From NCBI GenBank assembly GCA_038503035.1, contig JAVSML010001156.1, positions 248,001 through 312,000 of the forward strand: 64,000 nucleotides of DNA. The letters are read 5' to 3'. The notes below the pieces were generated by a model. That model saw only the letters and a program-made list of their open reading frames with translations. It was not told the DNA's origin and searched no databases. This document shows positions 7,591 to 19,500 of this stretch, piece after piece; the stretch's first letter is position 1; each line of letters opens with the position of its first letter. This DNA is from Crocodylus rhombifer. Its lineage: Eukaryota; Chordata; Crocodylia; Crocodylidae. Made by a program: the position numbers and the translations under genes.

Positions 7591-9639
7591 TATGAAGCTG
7601 ATGGCAACCCAAACACAAAGGCAAACAGATGCATCCGAGAGCGCTGAAGGGGGCCACCTGGTATTTCAATCAAGCTTCATCTCCGAGCTGTTTTTTTCCC
7701 TTATATCATTGCCGACAGAGCCCATGAAAAGGCACCACTCCTTTTCCGATATAGAAGCAAGCCTCTGGAGGGAGGAAGAGCTGTGAGGAAGACTTTGATG
7801 TCGAGAGACAGATTTCCCAAAGGCAGAGAAGTGCTTTCGATGTTTCTCATTGCAACGCGTCCTGGATCTGATTATTGCTCCAAAACCTACTGCTAAGTGG
7901 ACGGGGATGCTGTTAAAAACACAATCTAGGGAGCAGCAGTATACTGGGACCAGCTGTCTTTGGTCTAGCTAATTAAACTATGCTGGAAGAAAAATCAACA
8001 AGGGCTTATAAACAAAGCTACTGAGTAAAGTCAACAGAGAGCTGCAGTGAACAGCAAATATATTCCTTAACACTTCAGGGTTCAGTGTGAGGGGGGCTTG
8101 ATGGAGGCAAACCAGCAATTCATAAATCCCCATTCAAACTGAGCAGACAAAGCATTTTGATCTGCTGCGAGCTGGATTCCCCCATCTTCACCCCCAAGAA
8201 AGCTGCAAATAGATTCCCCCCCTGCCAACCTCTCTTCCTTACAACCACAATTTATTTCTCCCAGACCCATAAGGGAGGAGGCATTGAAGACCTGGCTATC
8301 AGGCCTGGCTGACCTTTTATCTCAGCAGCACAGTTGGAAAAGCTGAATCGTTCCAGAAAGGGTGAAAACTGCAATGTATTTTTCGTTGCCAAAAAGGCTG
8401 CTCTCCTTTGATCTCAGTAGTCTTTCATTCTGCCCCTATTTCTGAAGCTGAAGGGGGAATCAAGCACAGGAACAAAATGAAATCATGCCACCAGGTGAAG
8501 ATTAAAATTGTGGCAGTGTATTGATTGCTCCTTAGAGAAATCACTTTGTTTCTGCAGGAACCATAGCAATCCTGGAGGGCTGGAACTAAAGGAAACTTGT
8601 GCTCCAGTAACTGGCCAGAGCAAATAAAAATTTAGAAGGCTGCTGATTTTTGGACCTGGACCCCTGCATGAGCTTTTCCTCACTTAAACCTGGGCTCACA
8701 ACACCAGTCAAGGGTGAAATAGGCTAATACATATCACAGAGGCTTCCTAATAGTTTTACCTAAATGAGAGCTGCATTTCCCAAAGTGCTTAGTACCCACC
8801 AGTGGCTTGTAGAATTACAGTTTTGAAATAACACCACACCCAGCAGGCTACATTTATTTGTAGCCTTCCCCCCCTTCTCTGGTTTGCTTGATACACAAGG
8901 TTGTGGTGGTGATGATGATTTGCAAAATCAGCTACACTGGAGAGTGTGGAGCCTTAGAAGACTCTGGCCCAAAGCGTCTGTTGCCTTCTCAGTGGGTGCT
9001 TCTCATTTTGGAACTCTCCCCTGCTCCTTGGTTTGCCACATTTTCCAGATTTGGAAAAGACTATTACTTCTTTTTCTTTCCTCAGGCAATTAGAAGGAAA
9101 AAGTGGACAGGATTTAGGCAGCTATATCCCTGGGCAGTTTTTCTGTATTATTTTGTGGGTTTAACCTATGGGACAGTCTTAAGGTAACTTACGGATAATT
9201 TAATATACTCATTTTATACAAGTTTTATTTTTCTCTCTTTTCCTTCTTTCCCAGGAAGCTTACTCTCATGTACATTTGAAACAAGTTCAGATGCAGCCAA
9301 TTTTATTAGTTCTGGCTAGAGCAAAAATGCATAATGAAAGTCTGGAAATATGGGGAAAGGCCAAAATAAATGGTCACTAGCAGAGCCAGCAAAATCTTGC
9401 AGGCACAACAAATCTGTGGAAAGGAGGACTTGGACTCTACCTGCATGATATGTGCTCTTTAAGGTATTTCCAACACAATATATACTTTTTAAATCAAAAG
9501 GGTGTGGAGAAAGAGGTTTGGCACTAGCCACTTTTCGGATTAATTTTATGAATTGTGATGATTCCAGCTGTTGCTGTACGCACAGTGCTTCACAAAGTGC
9601 TCCCTCCTGTATATATTTTCCTAAGTTGCTAAGGGAGAA
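7591..9639. other. No gene seen
   Basis: AT-rich intergenic sequence. No repeat family recognised. Open frames of up to about 108 codons (for example 7460-7786 and 8888-9187) show no domains. Confidence 0.5.
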
Positions 9640-9700
9640 TTAAATGTGCTTCGGTTCCTCATCTGTAAAATGAGGTAAGTAGGGTGAGAGACTCAGATAT
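9640..9700 (-). repeat. MIR-like SINE fragment
   Basis: Contains GGTTCCTCATCTGTAAAATG with adjoining GAGG, the classic motif of MIR/CORE-type SINEs. The tRNA-like head is not recognisable. Old, short remnant; the orientation is uncertain. Confidence 0.45.
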
Positions 9701-9805
9701 TGCCATGATAGGAACTCTGTGAGTAATTAGAAGATTTTCCTGAAGATTACAGAATTTAAACCTTACTTTATTACACGGAAGTAGATGATAAAAAGCAGTA
9801 ATATA

Positions 9806-10066
9806 TGGCATTGGCAAGCTGGTCAACTGACAGGTCAAATATTGTCAACTGTTTTTGACCGGTCAAAGATTATAGCAATTTTTATAAAAGAACTATGTTT
9901 TTTGTAGTTCTCTTGATAGAAATATTTTTAATAGTTTTTGATATATTTCTTAATGGAAAATTTGTGCTTTTTTTTTCTCTTTTTCTTTGAACCTATTAGC
10001 AATTTTGACAACTTTTGACACCTATTTGACCAAACTTTATTTGACCAGTCAAATATCCAACCCTAC
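9806..10066. mobile_element. DNA element with TGACCGGTCAAA inverted ends
   Basis: Left part (GGTCAACTGACAGGTCAAAT, TTGACCGGTCAAAG) is mirrored by the right part (TTGACCAAAC, ATTTGACCAGTCAAATATCC). The right end AACCCTA resembles a hAT terminus. Multiple TTGAC/GTCAA subterminal motifs. No coding capacity. Confidence 0.6.
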
Positions 10067-10159
10067 TAATACATTAAATTAACTGTTATTATTAATTAAA
10101 CCATGAAAGCTATTTGGTGTTTTTCCAGGAAATTAATTACAGAATGCCATTGCTCTAAA

Positions 10160-10835
10160 ATGCTCAGTCTAAAGACCAATATAGAATATTTAGAAAAGTC
10201 TTTGACAGGAGAAAAGCAATGTAGCTACTATAAGAATAAATCTGACCTGTCAAACTTTTTACAGTTCTAAGAGTTAATAAAAACAGTGGGTAAAGGGGAA
10301 CCAAAGTATATAATTTATTTAGACATTCAAAAGTCTTTTGAAAAACTCCCATTCAACAGGCTATTAAGGAAAACTGGTAACCACAAAGTGAGAGGAGTGG
10401 GAGGTAAAGTCCTGTCATGGATTACAATCTTGTTACGAATGGCCATGGAGTAACTGGTCAGTTCTAAGCATGGGAACAGATTAATTGTGTAGTGCCTTAG
10501 ATATTAGAGCTAAAACTAATATTATTAAATACTTTATTAATAACATGGAAGACAGGAGGGAATAGGGAGTGCCAAAAATTGATGTTGGTTTAAAATTATT
10601 TAGGTTAGATCACAAGCAGATTTGTGAGCAATTTCAGGAGAATTCAATACACTCAGACTACATGCCTAAGGAAGTTTGGAAACTCCTTCACTAGAGGTTT
10701 TCAAGAAGAGGGTGGTCAGTATTTGTCTGGAATGGCTTAGGAATAGCATGTATTCTGTATCTGTACAAGGCACTGTATCTGTACAAGATGATCATTGAGG
10801 CCCCCTCCAAACCCATGATTTTATGGCCCTACAAT
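10160..10835 (+). mobile_element. Old CR1/L3-like LINE fragment
   Basis: On the plus strand 10318-10425 translates to recognisable reverse transcriptase palm motifs (DIQKSFEKLPFNRLLRK, then GGKVLSW) of the CR1/L3 type. About 10655-10830 matches a CR1-type 3' end (GGAAGTTTGGAAACTCC... GGCCCCCTCCAAACCCATGATT). Frameshifts, stops and an internal deletion separate the two. Dead copy. Confidence 0.65.
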
Positions 10836-10975
10836 TCCAATGCCATGGAAAAGGGCAAGTTCCTCCAACACTTTGTGAAAAGTTTCATCACCAAATCACC
10901 CAGTACTTTTCTGTGTACACTCCAGTGAATTTCCATGGAAGATTCTCCCTTTCTACCAAGCCAAAACCCTTGAAC

Positions 10976-11144
10976 CAGTGATCCCTAGCCTTTGTTGATC
11001 CATTGCATACTGTACATGGAGTGTGCTGTAAATCGCATCAAATTGTTACCTTTTGTCAATCTCAATTTTAACTTTTTAATTTCCTGTGGCTAGAGGAGCC
11101 TTGAAGAGTCTTGTTGCCAGTGAGCCATGAGTTAGAGAGCACTG
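10976..11144. mobile_element. Possible short hAT-like element
   Basis: Ends CAGTGATCCCTAGCC and, inverted, CAGTGCTCTCTAACTC resemble hAT termini. No convincing 8-bp duplication. Internal sequence AT-rich and noncoding. Confidence 0.4.
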
Positions 11145-12125
11145 CTCTAAAATGTCTTTCATGAATATCTTGAAATGTAGGTGTTCACACAGCCAAGTGT
11201 GATATAGCCGCAATCTTCAATACCACATAGCCTAAGACTCAGCTGTTTTGTGCAAGGACTGTTTTCTATGCTATGCCTGTGTAGTGCCTCACACAAGACA
11301 GCCTCAACATAATCTCTCAGCACTACTATAGCATGAATAATAAATACATCAACAATGGTAGTTACTTCTGGGGAAAAATATTTAGGTAAACAGGCAATTG
11401 TGTAAAACTTAGATGAGGGTTGGACTCACTGCTGATTTTTGGATTTGCGCTTTGAATATTTGTGCCTTTTCAAATGGTTAATAATAAATATTAATAAAAT
11501 GAATGATTAATTCTTACGGTATTTGTATCACCATGTAGCACAGCTGCATCTTGTTAATCTTTATAGCTGTGAACAAAATAATCATGAACTACCACATGCA
11601 TGAATGCTCCCTGTATGCTGCTGTATGGTGTACAGTATAGATGAATATAGTTTAGCAACTGGCTTGACAAATACAGTATGGTATCTTTTTAAGAGGTAGT
11701 TTAGTCCTGTAATCTAATTACTTCCAATTCTCTCCTTCCCCTACCCTCCCATCACATACTCAAATACACTTTGAAAGCAACAAATCTGTGGAAATTTGAA
11801 CTGTTGTTTTTTTACAGAGATTTATGATTATGTTTTTAAACCATGGGTCATTTCCAAGGATACAATTCCTGAAACCAAAACAACTCATAAGAAAAAAATT
11901 AAAAGCACTCTTGATATGGACTGTAAATTATTTTACAACAACAAAAATAACTTTAAAAAATTCTCTTTCACCTTCCTTTTTATTTGCATTACCTTGGCAA
12001 CGAAGGGCTCCAACCATGATCAGGACCCTGCTTTAAGGCTCTTTGCAAAAGAAAAGAGAGCCCTAGCCCCAAGGACCATATCACTTAAGTAGATAAGGAA
12101 TGGGAAGTGAAAACAGGAACACAGT
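11145..12125. other. No gene seen
   Basis: AT-rich DNA without recognised repeats. The frame at 11796-12092 is Lys/Thr-rich and featureless. Confidence 0.5.
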
Positions 12126-12290
12126 GTGGTTAAATGACTTCTCACAGTAGAATCCAGGCTTCCAGACTCCCAAGCCAGTGCCCTATCCATTAGACTACAT
12201 CTTCCCTATCCAGTGGCCTATCCACTAGACCTATCTACTCCACTTGCCTACCTGTAAGCATTTAAATGCCTTCCCCCCATTTGTAAATGG
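12126..12290 (-). repeat. tRNA-derived SINE-like fragment
   Basis: On the minus strand TAGTCTAATGGATAGGGCAC resembles a pol III A box, followed by CTGGCTTGGGAGTC and a GGATTC B-box-like core, as in tRNA-derived SINEs of the MIR/CORE class. Decayed, with a partial internal repeat (CTATCCA-TTAGAC / CTATCCACTAGAC). Confidence 0.5.
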
Positions 12291-12415
12291 ACTATTGTGT
12301 GATCATGACATTCTTTCCCTAGCACCTATACATATTTGAAATAGACAAAATAACACACACACGGAAAAAAAATCCACAGTGAGTAATAATGCTAAGTGAG
12401 CCTGAAAGACAGCAG

Positions 12416-12482
12416 GTCAGATTCATCTGGTGCAAACTGGCTTCCTTTATAGTGCTGTATGATTTACACCAGATGAGGCCTT
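12416..12482. repeat. Short palindromic repeat (TTCATCTGGTGCAAA)
   Basis: GATTCATCTGGTGCAAAC is mirrored by GATTTACACCAGATGAGG with a centre of about 30 bp. Resembles the widespread palindromic repeats with TTTACACCAG cores in turtles and crocodilians. 12483-13370 holds AT-rich DNA with no gene seen. Confidence 0.45.
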
Positions 12483-13371
12483 TTAATGGGCTTTATATGA
12501 ATGTCCTTTCATTTTATAACTTAACATGAACAAGCAATTACACTATCCAGGGGTTATCCACAAAATATTCTTGCTAGAAGCACCTCAGGCTAGATCCACA
12601 AAGGTATTTAAGTGTCTAAATCCTGCTGAGGTGCCTGAACTCTACACACTAAAATCAGTTTAAATCAATGAAAGTTTAAGTGCCAAAATAGGGATTAGAT
12701 GACTACACATCTTTCTGTATCTGGCCCATAGTTCTTTCAGGCCTCCAAGCCTACTAGTTGAGTTTTAATGGAAAATAAAATACCAAGAAAACCTGGACTT
12801 ATATTTGTACTTCCAAGGTACAATAAATATGTGTTAGCATAATGAGCAGTGTTGTGAAAGACATGGGAACATTGAATGGTTTTAAATAGATATTTTTTAC
12901 CCTGTCCTTGTTGTTCTTTTGAGATACTTTCCATCTTAAGTACTATACAAAGACAAATCTTTTCAAGTGGCTCTGCAAGTATCTGAACAAGGCTGGTGGT
13001 GTGGGCAACAACTGATTTAGAAGGAACTGCAGTGTTTGAATAAGACTGAATAAACTACTACATCTGATTACTGTGTTCAGGTTTCATGGATACAGTACCA
13101 TGTGACGGTACTCTGCCCTCCTCCTCCAACTGCAGGAAGCTTGTGCTTCTTACTCAGACTACTCAATCCCTTGCTGTCCCCAACTATTATCAAGTGTTTA
13201 CCTCTTAATTGCCACTCAGGGTTGCTTTCCTCCCCACAGGTTTTGAAATAACACTTCCTCATCATCCTCTTCTTTGGCCAGTCCCAAACCTCCCTCTCAC
13301 TCTCCCTGTGTTCTCCCCACTTCACACTCTGCTCCAGACTTTCTTTTCCCCCTGGTTGCACGCTCCCTCCA

Positions 13372-14720
13372 AGTAGTGGATTAAGATTTATTGAGATCCT
13401 GGGGAAACAGACAATTGGAGGCCTCCCAACAGGCAAGGGCAGATTCCCTCTGCACCCACCAGGAGGCTGCAGCTGGCCCTTCCTGGCCTCCTCAGCAGAA
13501 CCAAGGCGAGTCAGGGGGTGCAAGCAGTGCTGAGGTGAAGGCAGCCCCAGCCCCAATGCGGCCCAGCACCTCCGCCTGGCAGCTGTCACACAGCTGGGGC
13601 TGTGGTCCCCCAATGCTGTGGGACAGGACAGGGATGGGGCATGGGCTCCATGCCACCCCCAGATGCCCACCCACCCCTGTGCCAGCCCTGATGGGACATG
13701 CATGGAGCCCTGCATCCACCCCCTTGCCTCTGGCCCTGGCCCTGGCCCAGCTGGAGGGGAGGAGGCTCACATTCCCAAGCCAGATGCCTGGAGCCAGGAT
13801 GCCTGCCTAGACTGTGCTGCTCCTGGGCCCCATGTATTAATCTTCCCCTGCTCCCTCCTAATACTGACAGTTTCTCACCTATCAGACATAAAGTTTTAGC
13901 AACTTATTTCCTGTGTGGCAGACTTACTGATGCAGCCTGGCTCAAATGGACTCAGAAAATTGTCTTTTCAATTGGTGGAGCCCGTCCACCAATCAGGTAA
14001 AGGCTGGGTGGGGGAGGCAGAAAGCTCCACTGACCTGATTAAAGACTGCCTTCTGCAGGTCTGGCAAGTCTTCAGAAGTGGAAGCTCCAGAGTAAATAAA
14101 AGGAGCTGCGGGTTCTGGGATACTCACTGCACATAGCAGTGCATGGGGACACCAGACCCTGGGAGCCACAGGTGGTGGCTTGGATCTGCTACCCTTGGCA
14201 TGTGGCCAAGGACTCGGTGCACATGGCAGTGCACAGCATCCCAAACCCTGGGGTAGTGTCAGGCTGCTTAGGTTTGCACCACCATCTCCCTGGCGTGAGG
14301 CTGGGCACCCGGGAGGCACCAGTGGGGTGCAGTGGAGGTCTGGGTTTTGGGACCCACTCAACATGGCCCAAGCCCCAACAGAAGGCAGAAGGCAAGGCCT
14401 GGGCATCAGGACCTTCATGGGTGGCCCAAGCCCCAACATGGCAACCACAGCTTCAAGAACCACCCCCCACCCTGCTCCCCAGATCTGTGAGTACCCAGGA
14501 AATTGCTTCCCACAGGGAAGGAGGCCATGAAACGGGGGAAGTACTGCAGGATCAGGGATCAGGTGGGGCCACCTGAGGCTGAGGAAGTACTGGGACCCTC
14601 CTCCACCTAGGAGGATGCCATGGTTTGGCACCCTAGGGGAACACCCGATAGTCTTGGCCACAAGGGTACCTGGAAGGGGAGAAAAACTTGCACCTCCCAT
14701 TTTGTAGATAGATAAACTGT
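13372..14720. repeat. GC-rich repeat-like block
   Basis: A sharply bounded 1.35-kb GC-rich block in AT-rich surroundings (CTGCAGCTGGCCC, GCCCCAGCCCC, GGTGGGGCC). Open frames of up to 252 codons on both strands (14751-13993 minus is the longest) are Pro/Gly/Cys-rich without domains. Base composition and texture resemble the non-autonomous DNA-element interiors at 22-23 and 26-28 kb. It holds a 9-bp hairpin ATTGGTGGA / TCCACCAAT at 13971-13992. Not accepted as genes. Confidence 0.45.
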
Positions 14721-15362
14721 TGTTTTTCAATGTGGCCTGGGTTGTCAGCAAGCTGAGGTTTATCTGTATCTAATTGTTGTTATTGTTCTTGCCTGAACCC
14801 ATCTGTAGATTCCTGTGTTTATTTGCCTAGCTATATTTACCTGTTGTTGTACATATTTATCTATATTTTCTTATAAATCTATAAATATCTATATCATTTG
14901 TATATTAATAGCTATCTTTTTAAGGTTTTCTGTAAACATTAATACCTCTGTATATAGTTAAGCTATTCCTGGTCCTGGCCCCTCTCTACAGGGTATAGAG
15001 GGAACTGGCCAGTATTTTACAGATCCCACTCACAGCACTTCTACTGAGCTACCTATCTCTTCTATTTGGAGGGGGAAGCACATAGTTGGGTGCACCCAGG
15101 TTACACCTGCCTGCCCTGTCTCATGCCCACCTGTTCCACAATCTCAAATCTAGTCCTGTCCCTTGGACTTTCATTCTGCCTACCCTTACTTGGTAGAACC
15201 CACCTGCCCTCTCCTACTGACTCCATTTACCTTGTACTTCCCCTTTCCTAGTCATTATGCAGGCAACAGGAGATGTCCTCAACCAGACCTTCTGCCCTTC
15301 CTTCCTTTCAAGTTCCCATTACTGTTCTGGTCATTCTCCCTTCTGTTTTGTGTTTGATTTGG
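14721..15362. other. No gene seen
   Basis: T-rich, then CT-rich sequence up to the CR1 boundary. No domains in the open frames. Confidence 0.5.
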
Positions 15363-15855
15363 TTTAAGTACCAGAACAGAAAGGATGCCGACAAACTGGA
15401 CAGAGTCCAGGGGAAGGCAATGAAAATCGTTAGGGGTCTGGGGCACATGACTTTTGAGGAGAGGCTGAGAGAACTGGACTGACTTAGTCTGGAGAAGAGA
15501 AGATTGAGGGGAAATTTAATATCAGCCTTCAACTACCTAAAGCGTGGCTCCGAAGAGGATGAAACTAGACTGTTCTCAGTGGTGGCAGATGACAGAACAA
15601 GGAGCAATGGTCTCAAGTTGCAGTAAGGGAAGTTTAGGTTAGATAGTAGGAAAAACTTTCTTATGAGCAGGGTAGTAAAACACTGAAGCAGGTTACCCAG
15701 AGAGGTTGTAGAATCTCCATCCTTGGAAGTTTTTAAGACTAAGCTAAACAAAGCCTTGGCTGGGATGATCTAGCTGGGAATGGTCCAGCATTGAGCAGGG
15801 GGTTGGACTAAATGACCTTTTGAGGTCCCTTCCAACCCTAATTTTCTATGATACC
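15363..15855 (+). mobile_element. CR1 LINE 3' fragment
   Basis: The plus strand translates to the CR1 ORF2 C-terminus (DKLDRVQGKAMKIVRG, then FEERLRELD). It runs on to the conserved 3'UTR GGGTTGGACTAAATGACC, GGTCCCTTCCAACCCTA and a TTTCTATGATA tail, which is the diagnostic CR1 end. 5'-truncated, as is usual for CR1. Confidence 0.92.
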
Positions 15856-16133
15856 TAGAACCCTTAGCAGTGCATGTGTGGACACTGCTGTCCAGAGGCA
15901 GTTGTGGACCCATCCCTAATTAGTCTCCTAAGAGGCAGCTACCTAGTAGCCTAGGTCTCTCAAGGTTTAGGTGGTTTTGGACATGCCTAGTAGCAAAGCT
16001 TTAGCTAAAGGATTTAATACTGGAAACTTAAGGTGCAGTTACATGTTACACTTAAAACAAACTAAAGTTTGTGGAATGATAACTGGTGTTAAAGTTAAAT
16101 TTGTGCTGTGAGCAGTTGTATGTTAAGGGTTAA

Positions 16134-16588
16134 TACAGGCAACCCCCGCTTAACACTGTTTTGCTTGGTGCTATTTCACTATAATGCTCATTTTAAATTG
16201 ATACCTGATTTCACTTAATGCTCAGCGAGTTTCATTATAACCAAGGATCCTGGTTTTCTCTGATTTAAAAAAAAAAATCCCAATTTTTGGTTTAAAAAAA
16301 TGTAACCCCAAATCCACATTTTTTTTCCATGATTTAAACTAAACACTAATATAAATCTATATATAGTGGTGTTTGATTTTAATCATGGAAAACAATATGG
16401 ATCTGGGGTTACATTTTAACTGAAAACTGGGGATTCTTTTAAATCAGAGAAAACCAGGATCCTCAGTTATAACACTTGCGATTGCCATCTTGGGTCATCA
16501 AAATCTTTCGGTTTAGCTTAACGCTCGTTTAATTTAATGCTTGGTTTTTCAGGAACCAATTAAGAGCATTAAGTGGGGGTTGCCTGTA
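16134..16588. mobile_element. pogo/Tigger-like MITE, host of a nested MITE
   Basis: Ends TACAGGCAACCCCCGCTTAA and, inverted, TACAGGCAACCCCCACTTAA bracket the element. The TA dinucleotides fit a Tc1/mariner target duplication. GCTTAACGCTCGTTTAA in the interior is typical of Tigger/pogo-like elements. Without the insertion at 16242-16466 it is about 220 bp. No transposase. Confidence 0.75.
16242..16466. mobile_element. hAT-like palindromic MITE, copy 2, nested
   Basis: Same family as 5086-5309. GGATCCTGGTTTTCTCTG at the left is mirrored by CAGAGAAAACCAGGATCC at the right, with inverted repeats continuing to the centre. It is flanked by TTATAAC at 16235-16241 and 16467-16473; with one more base, ATTATAAC/GTTATAAC match at 7 of 8. 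It therefore inserted into an existing pogo-like element, which gives the relative age. Confidence 0.85.
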
Positions 16589-19500
16589 CTGTTTCTTGCC
16601 TGCACAGCTCAGACTTGCCATTAGAGGGGTGTCAATCATGACTAGAAGCTAAGACAATCTGAGCTCTATCCCTGTTCTGGGTTTGGTGGGGGGGGAGGGG
16701 GGCAGCAGTGCTTCTTGTGATGCTGGAGGATTGCAACTTGCTTATTTTATCTCTGTGGAGCAGACTAAAGTTATCATGACATGAGCTAGGTAGCATGGCC
16801 CAGTTAACCCCCACCTGAAGTGGAATAACTCTGAAATGCTCAGAGGGATTTAAAACAAGTTAACAAATTTCAATGTGCAGACACTCACTTTTTAAGTGTC
16901 CTGGGTATGGTCTAAGTGTAACATGTAACTTTACCCTTATGCACATCTTGAATCAGGTGGCAAGGTCTGATGATCAAAATTTTGAATGGAGGAACAAAGG
17001 ACCATTGCTGCATAAAACTTGCTGTAAACATAGACCTTCTTCTTCTTTCCTACCTTGGTTGCAGTCAGGTTTCCCCAGATCCTGCCCAACCTATATCTGA
17101 ACTATAGTATACATTAGCTAATAAAAACATTAGTAATATCTTGCAAGCAGCAAAATTAAAGACCTGACTGTCAACAAGCTGTTTAGTAGAACAACTTATT
17201 ATTCACAAAATACTTTTTAATAGTTTGACCTAATTTATTCAGACAGTTTCTTAGTGAAATTCAGGAAATAAGTTTTAGTTTCAAAATTCTTCATTTCCAA
17301 TACTTCTCATTCTAAAAACAGTCCGGCACCAAATTTAGAGAAATCTTGTAGATAGCAACCTATTTTTCACAAGTGCTGGGAAATTTTTTATCCCTTCAGC
17401 ACCCTGCTGAGTTGCAAATATTCCCAGGGGGTTAGTAAACTCTCAGCTACTGCTCCAACGTATAGAAATTAAACCTTCCATCATCTGGTTTTTATATTTG
17501 GAAAATGTCAACTATACTTCCTATCACATATATTGTTGCTTCAATGCACTGAGCCTTCTGTGAATTTTAAAACATATAACTCAGCTCTCAAGCATTTCTT
17601 TTGTAAATATTGATAATGGTTTCAAGTTCTTTATTAAATAACTTTTTAATGAGGTTGAGGACAAAGAACTATTTTTTCACAGTCTCATGAAGATAAGAAT
17701 CATAACATATCCTTCTGTACCATGGAACACATGCTTCTCAATGCCTCATTGTGCAGTGGAGGTTTCCCCACTTTTTAAAAGTTTACTTTGATGAAAAATG
17801 CAATTAGAAGTAGTAAAATTTAAACTAGGTTCCAGTGAAATTTCTGAAATTGCATGCAACTCTGACAGCCATGCACACTGGTGTATTAGGACAGAAGCAT
17901 CAGAAAGCTCCCTTACATGTTTTAATCAGATTTGATCAGAAAAGAGCCCTACAACTACCTTTTAATAAGGTTCATTGCACAGGCTATGTTATCTAAGCAA
18001 TATTTATTATCTATATCTTCAGCAGAATGCATATCTATACACTAAGAACCATAGACAATAAAATATTATGTAGGAGATCACTAGGGGACATTTCTTGGGA
18101 GAGGTTTTTAATCAGTTTACAGGAACGGTCAAAGGACTGAACAGGAGTTTCCTTTTTTGTGCAGGCTGTAAACGGCTGATGATAGGTAGCCAATGGGAAG
18201 TTTTTAGTGTGGCTTGGAAAATATTAACTCGTAGGAGTTCTGACCTCTGTCTCCAAGATGGGGCTCAGAGGGCTGATGTTTGCTAGGAGGTATCTGGCTC
18301 TCTAGGTAACTGCAAAATTTCAGTGGAAGTTATTTCCCTTTTACAGATTTCAATAATGAGTCTGAATATGTAGCCATACATTAAAACAAATATTCTATAC
18401 AACTCATTTTCTCTATTATACATAAGTGTTTATCTTTTGAACTGGAAAATGTTGCCCCAGGCACGAAATATTCCAGCCAGCTGCACTTTGCTGAAATACG
18501 CTGTAGATTCTGTAGCTTGCTTTTCCATTCAACACTTAAGAGCATTTGTATATGCTAAGCTGAATTAAAAGCCAACTAGGAACATATTATTAGTCCCCTG
18601 GTATCAACCATTTTTCTCACATAGAAGCCTTTCAGTGCTAATAATAATAATATTTCCCTATACTAGGTTTATTGACAGCTTGAAACATTAATGAAGATCC
18701 ATTTGAAACGTAAATGGTCAGTCTTCTGTGCACATTTATTTATAGGGTCCATGCAGTGAGTCTTTGAGCTGTGATGGTAAATGGAAGCCTAGATACATAC
18801 ACAAAGCTTGAATTTATGTGTTCTTTAAGGGCAAGAGTGTGACTTTCTCACTGCCCTGAGCTGTGCTGCCACAGGAAGAGCCCCAGAGGCATCCTGACAG
18901 AGACACTCCGACCTGTAGCTCCTTCATTGCTTCTTCCCTGCTTCTAGCCAAGGACAGCAGTAAGTAATTTGTGCTTGACCACTACTTGTTCAGCTGTGCC
19001 TTCCTGGAGTAGAGGGTGAAGGTAAAACCCCATAGACCTCTTTTGTGGGGGACAGGGAGTCAGGTGAAACAAGCCAGAAAGAAACCCCTGCTTATGCCTA
19101 TGTGCCTTAACTCAAGATCCTGATAAGCCATGCAGAGACTAAAGGGAAGCTCACACACCTTTTCACCTTATTCATACAGTTGGCCTCATTCAAGTAACTG
19201 GGGCTGTTTGTGGAAGAGTTACTGCTGGGGTCTGAGGTCCTCAAGTGTGACGTTCTTTTGGAGGCAGCTTCCTGTTGCAGAATAACATCTTGTAAGAAAG
19301 AAAGAATTTTGTATTACATAAAAATGAAGTGCAATCCTATTGTTTTGTTTCTTCAGCTTGAAGGACATCTCTCTTAAGTGAGAATGAAAGAAGGCCCCTT
19401 AGGGATGGAAAGGAGCTTCTGTGGATGAGATGGGTAACTGGCTGAGTTCTTGTTGAACTGATTACTTTAATGCTACTGAGATCTGTTTGTGGCATTAAAA

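Noticed and set aside
13993..14751. 252-codon minus-strand frame
   Set aside because: GC-rich repeat-like block with open frames on both strands and no domain.
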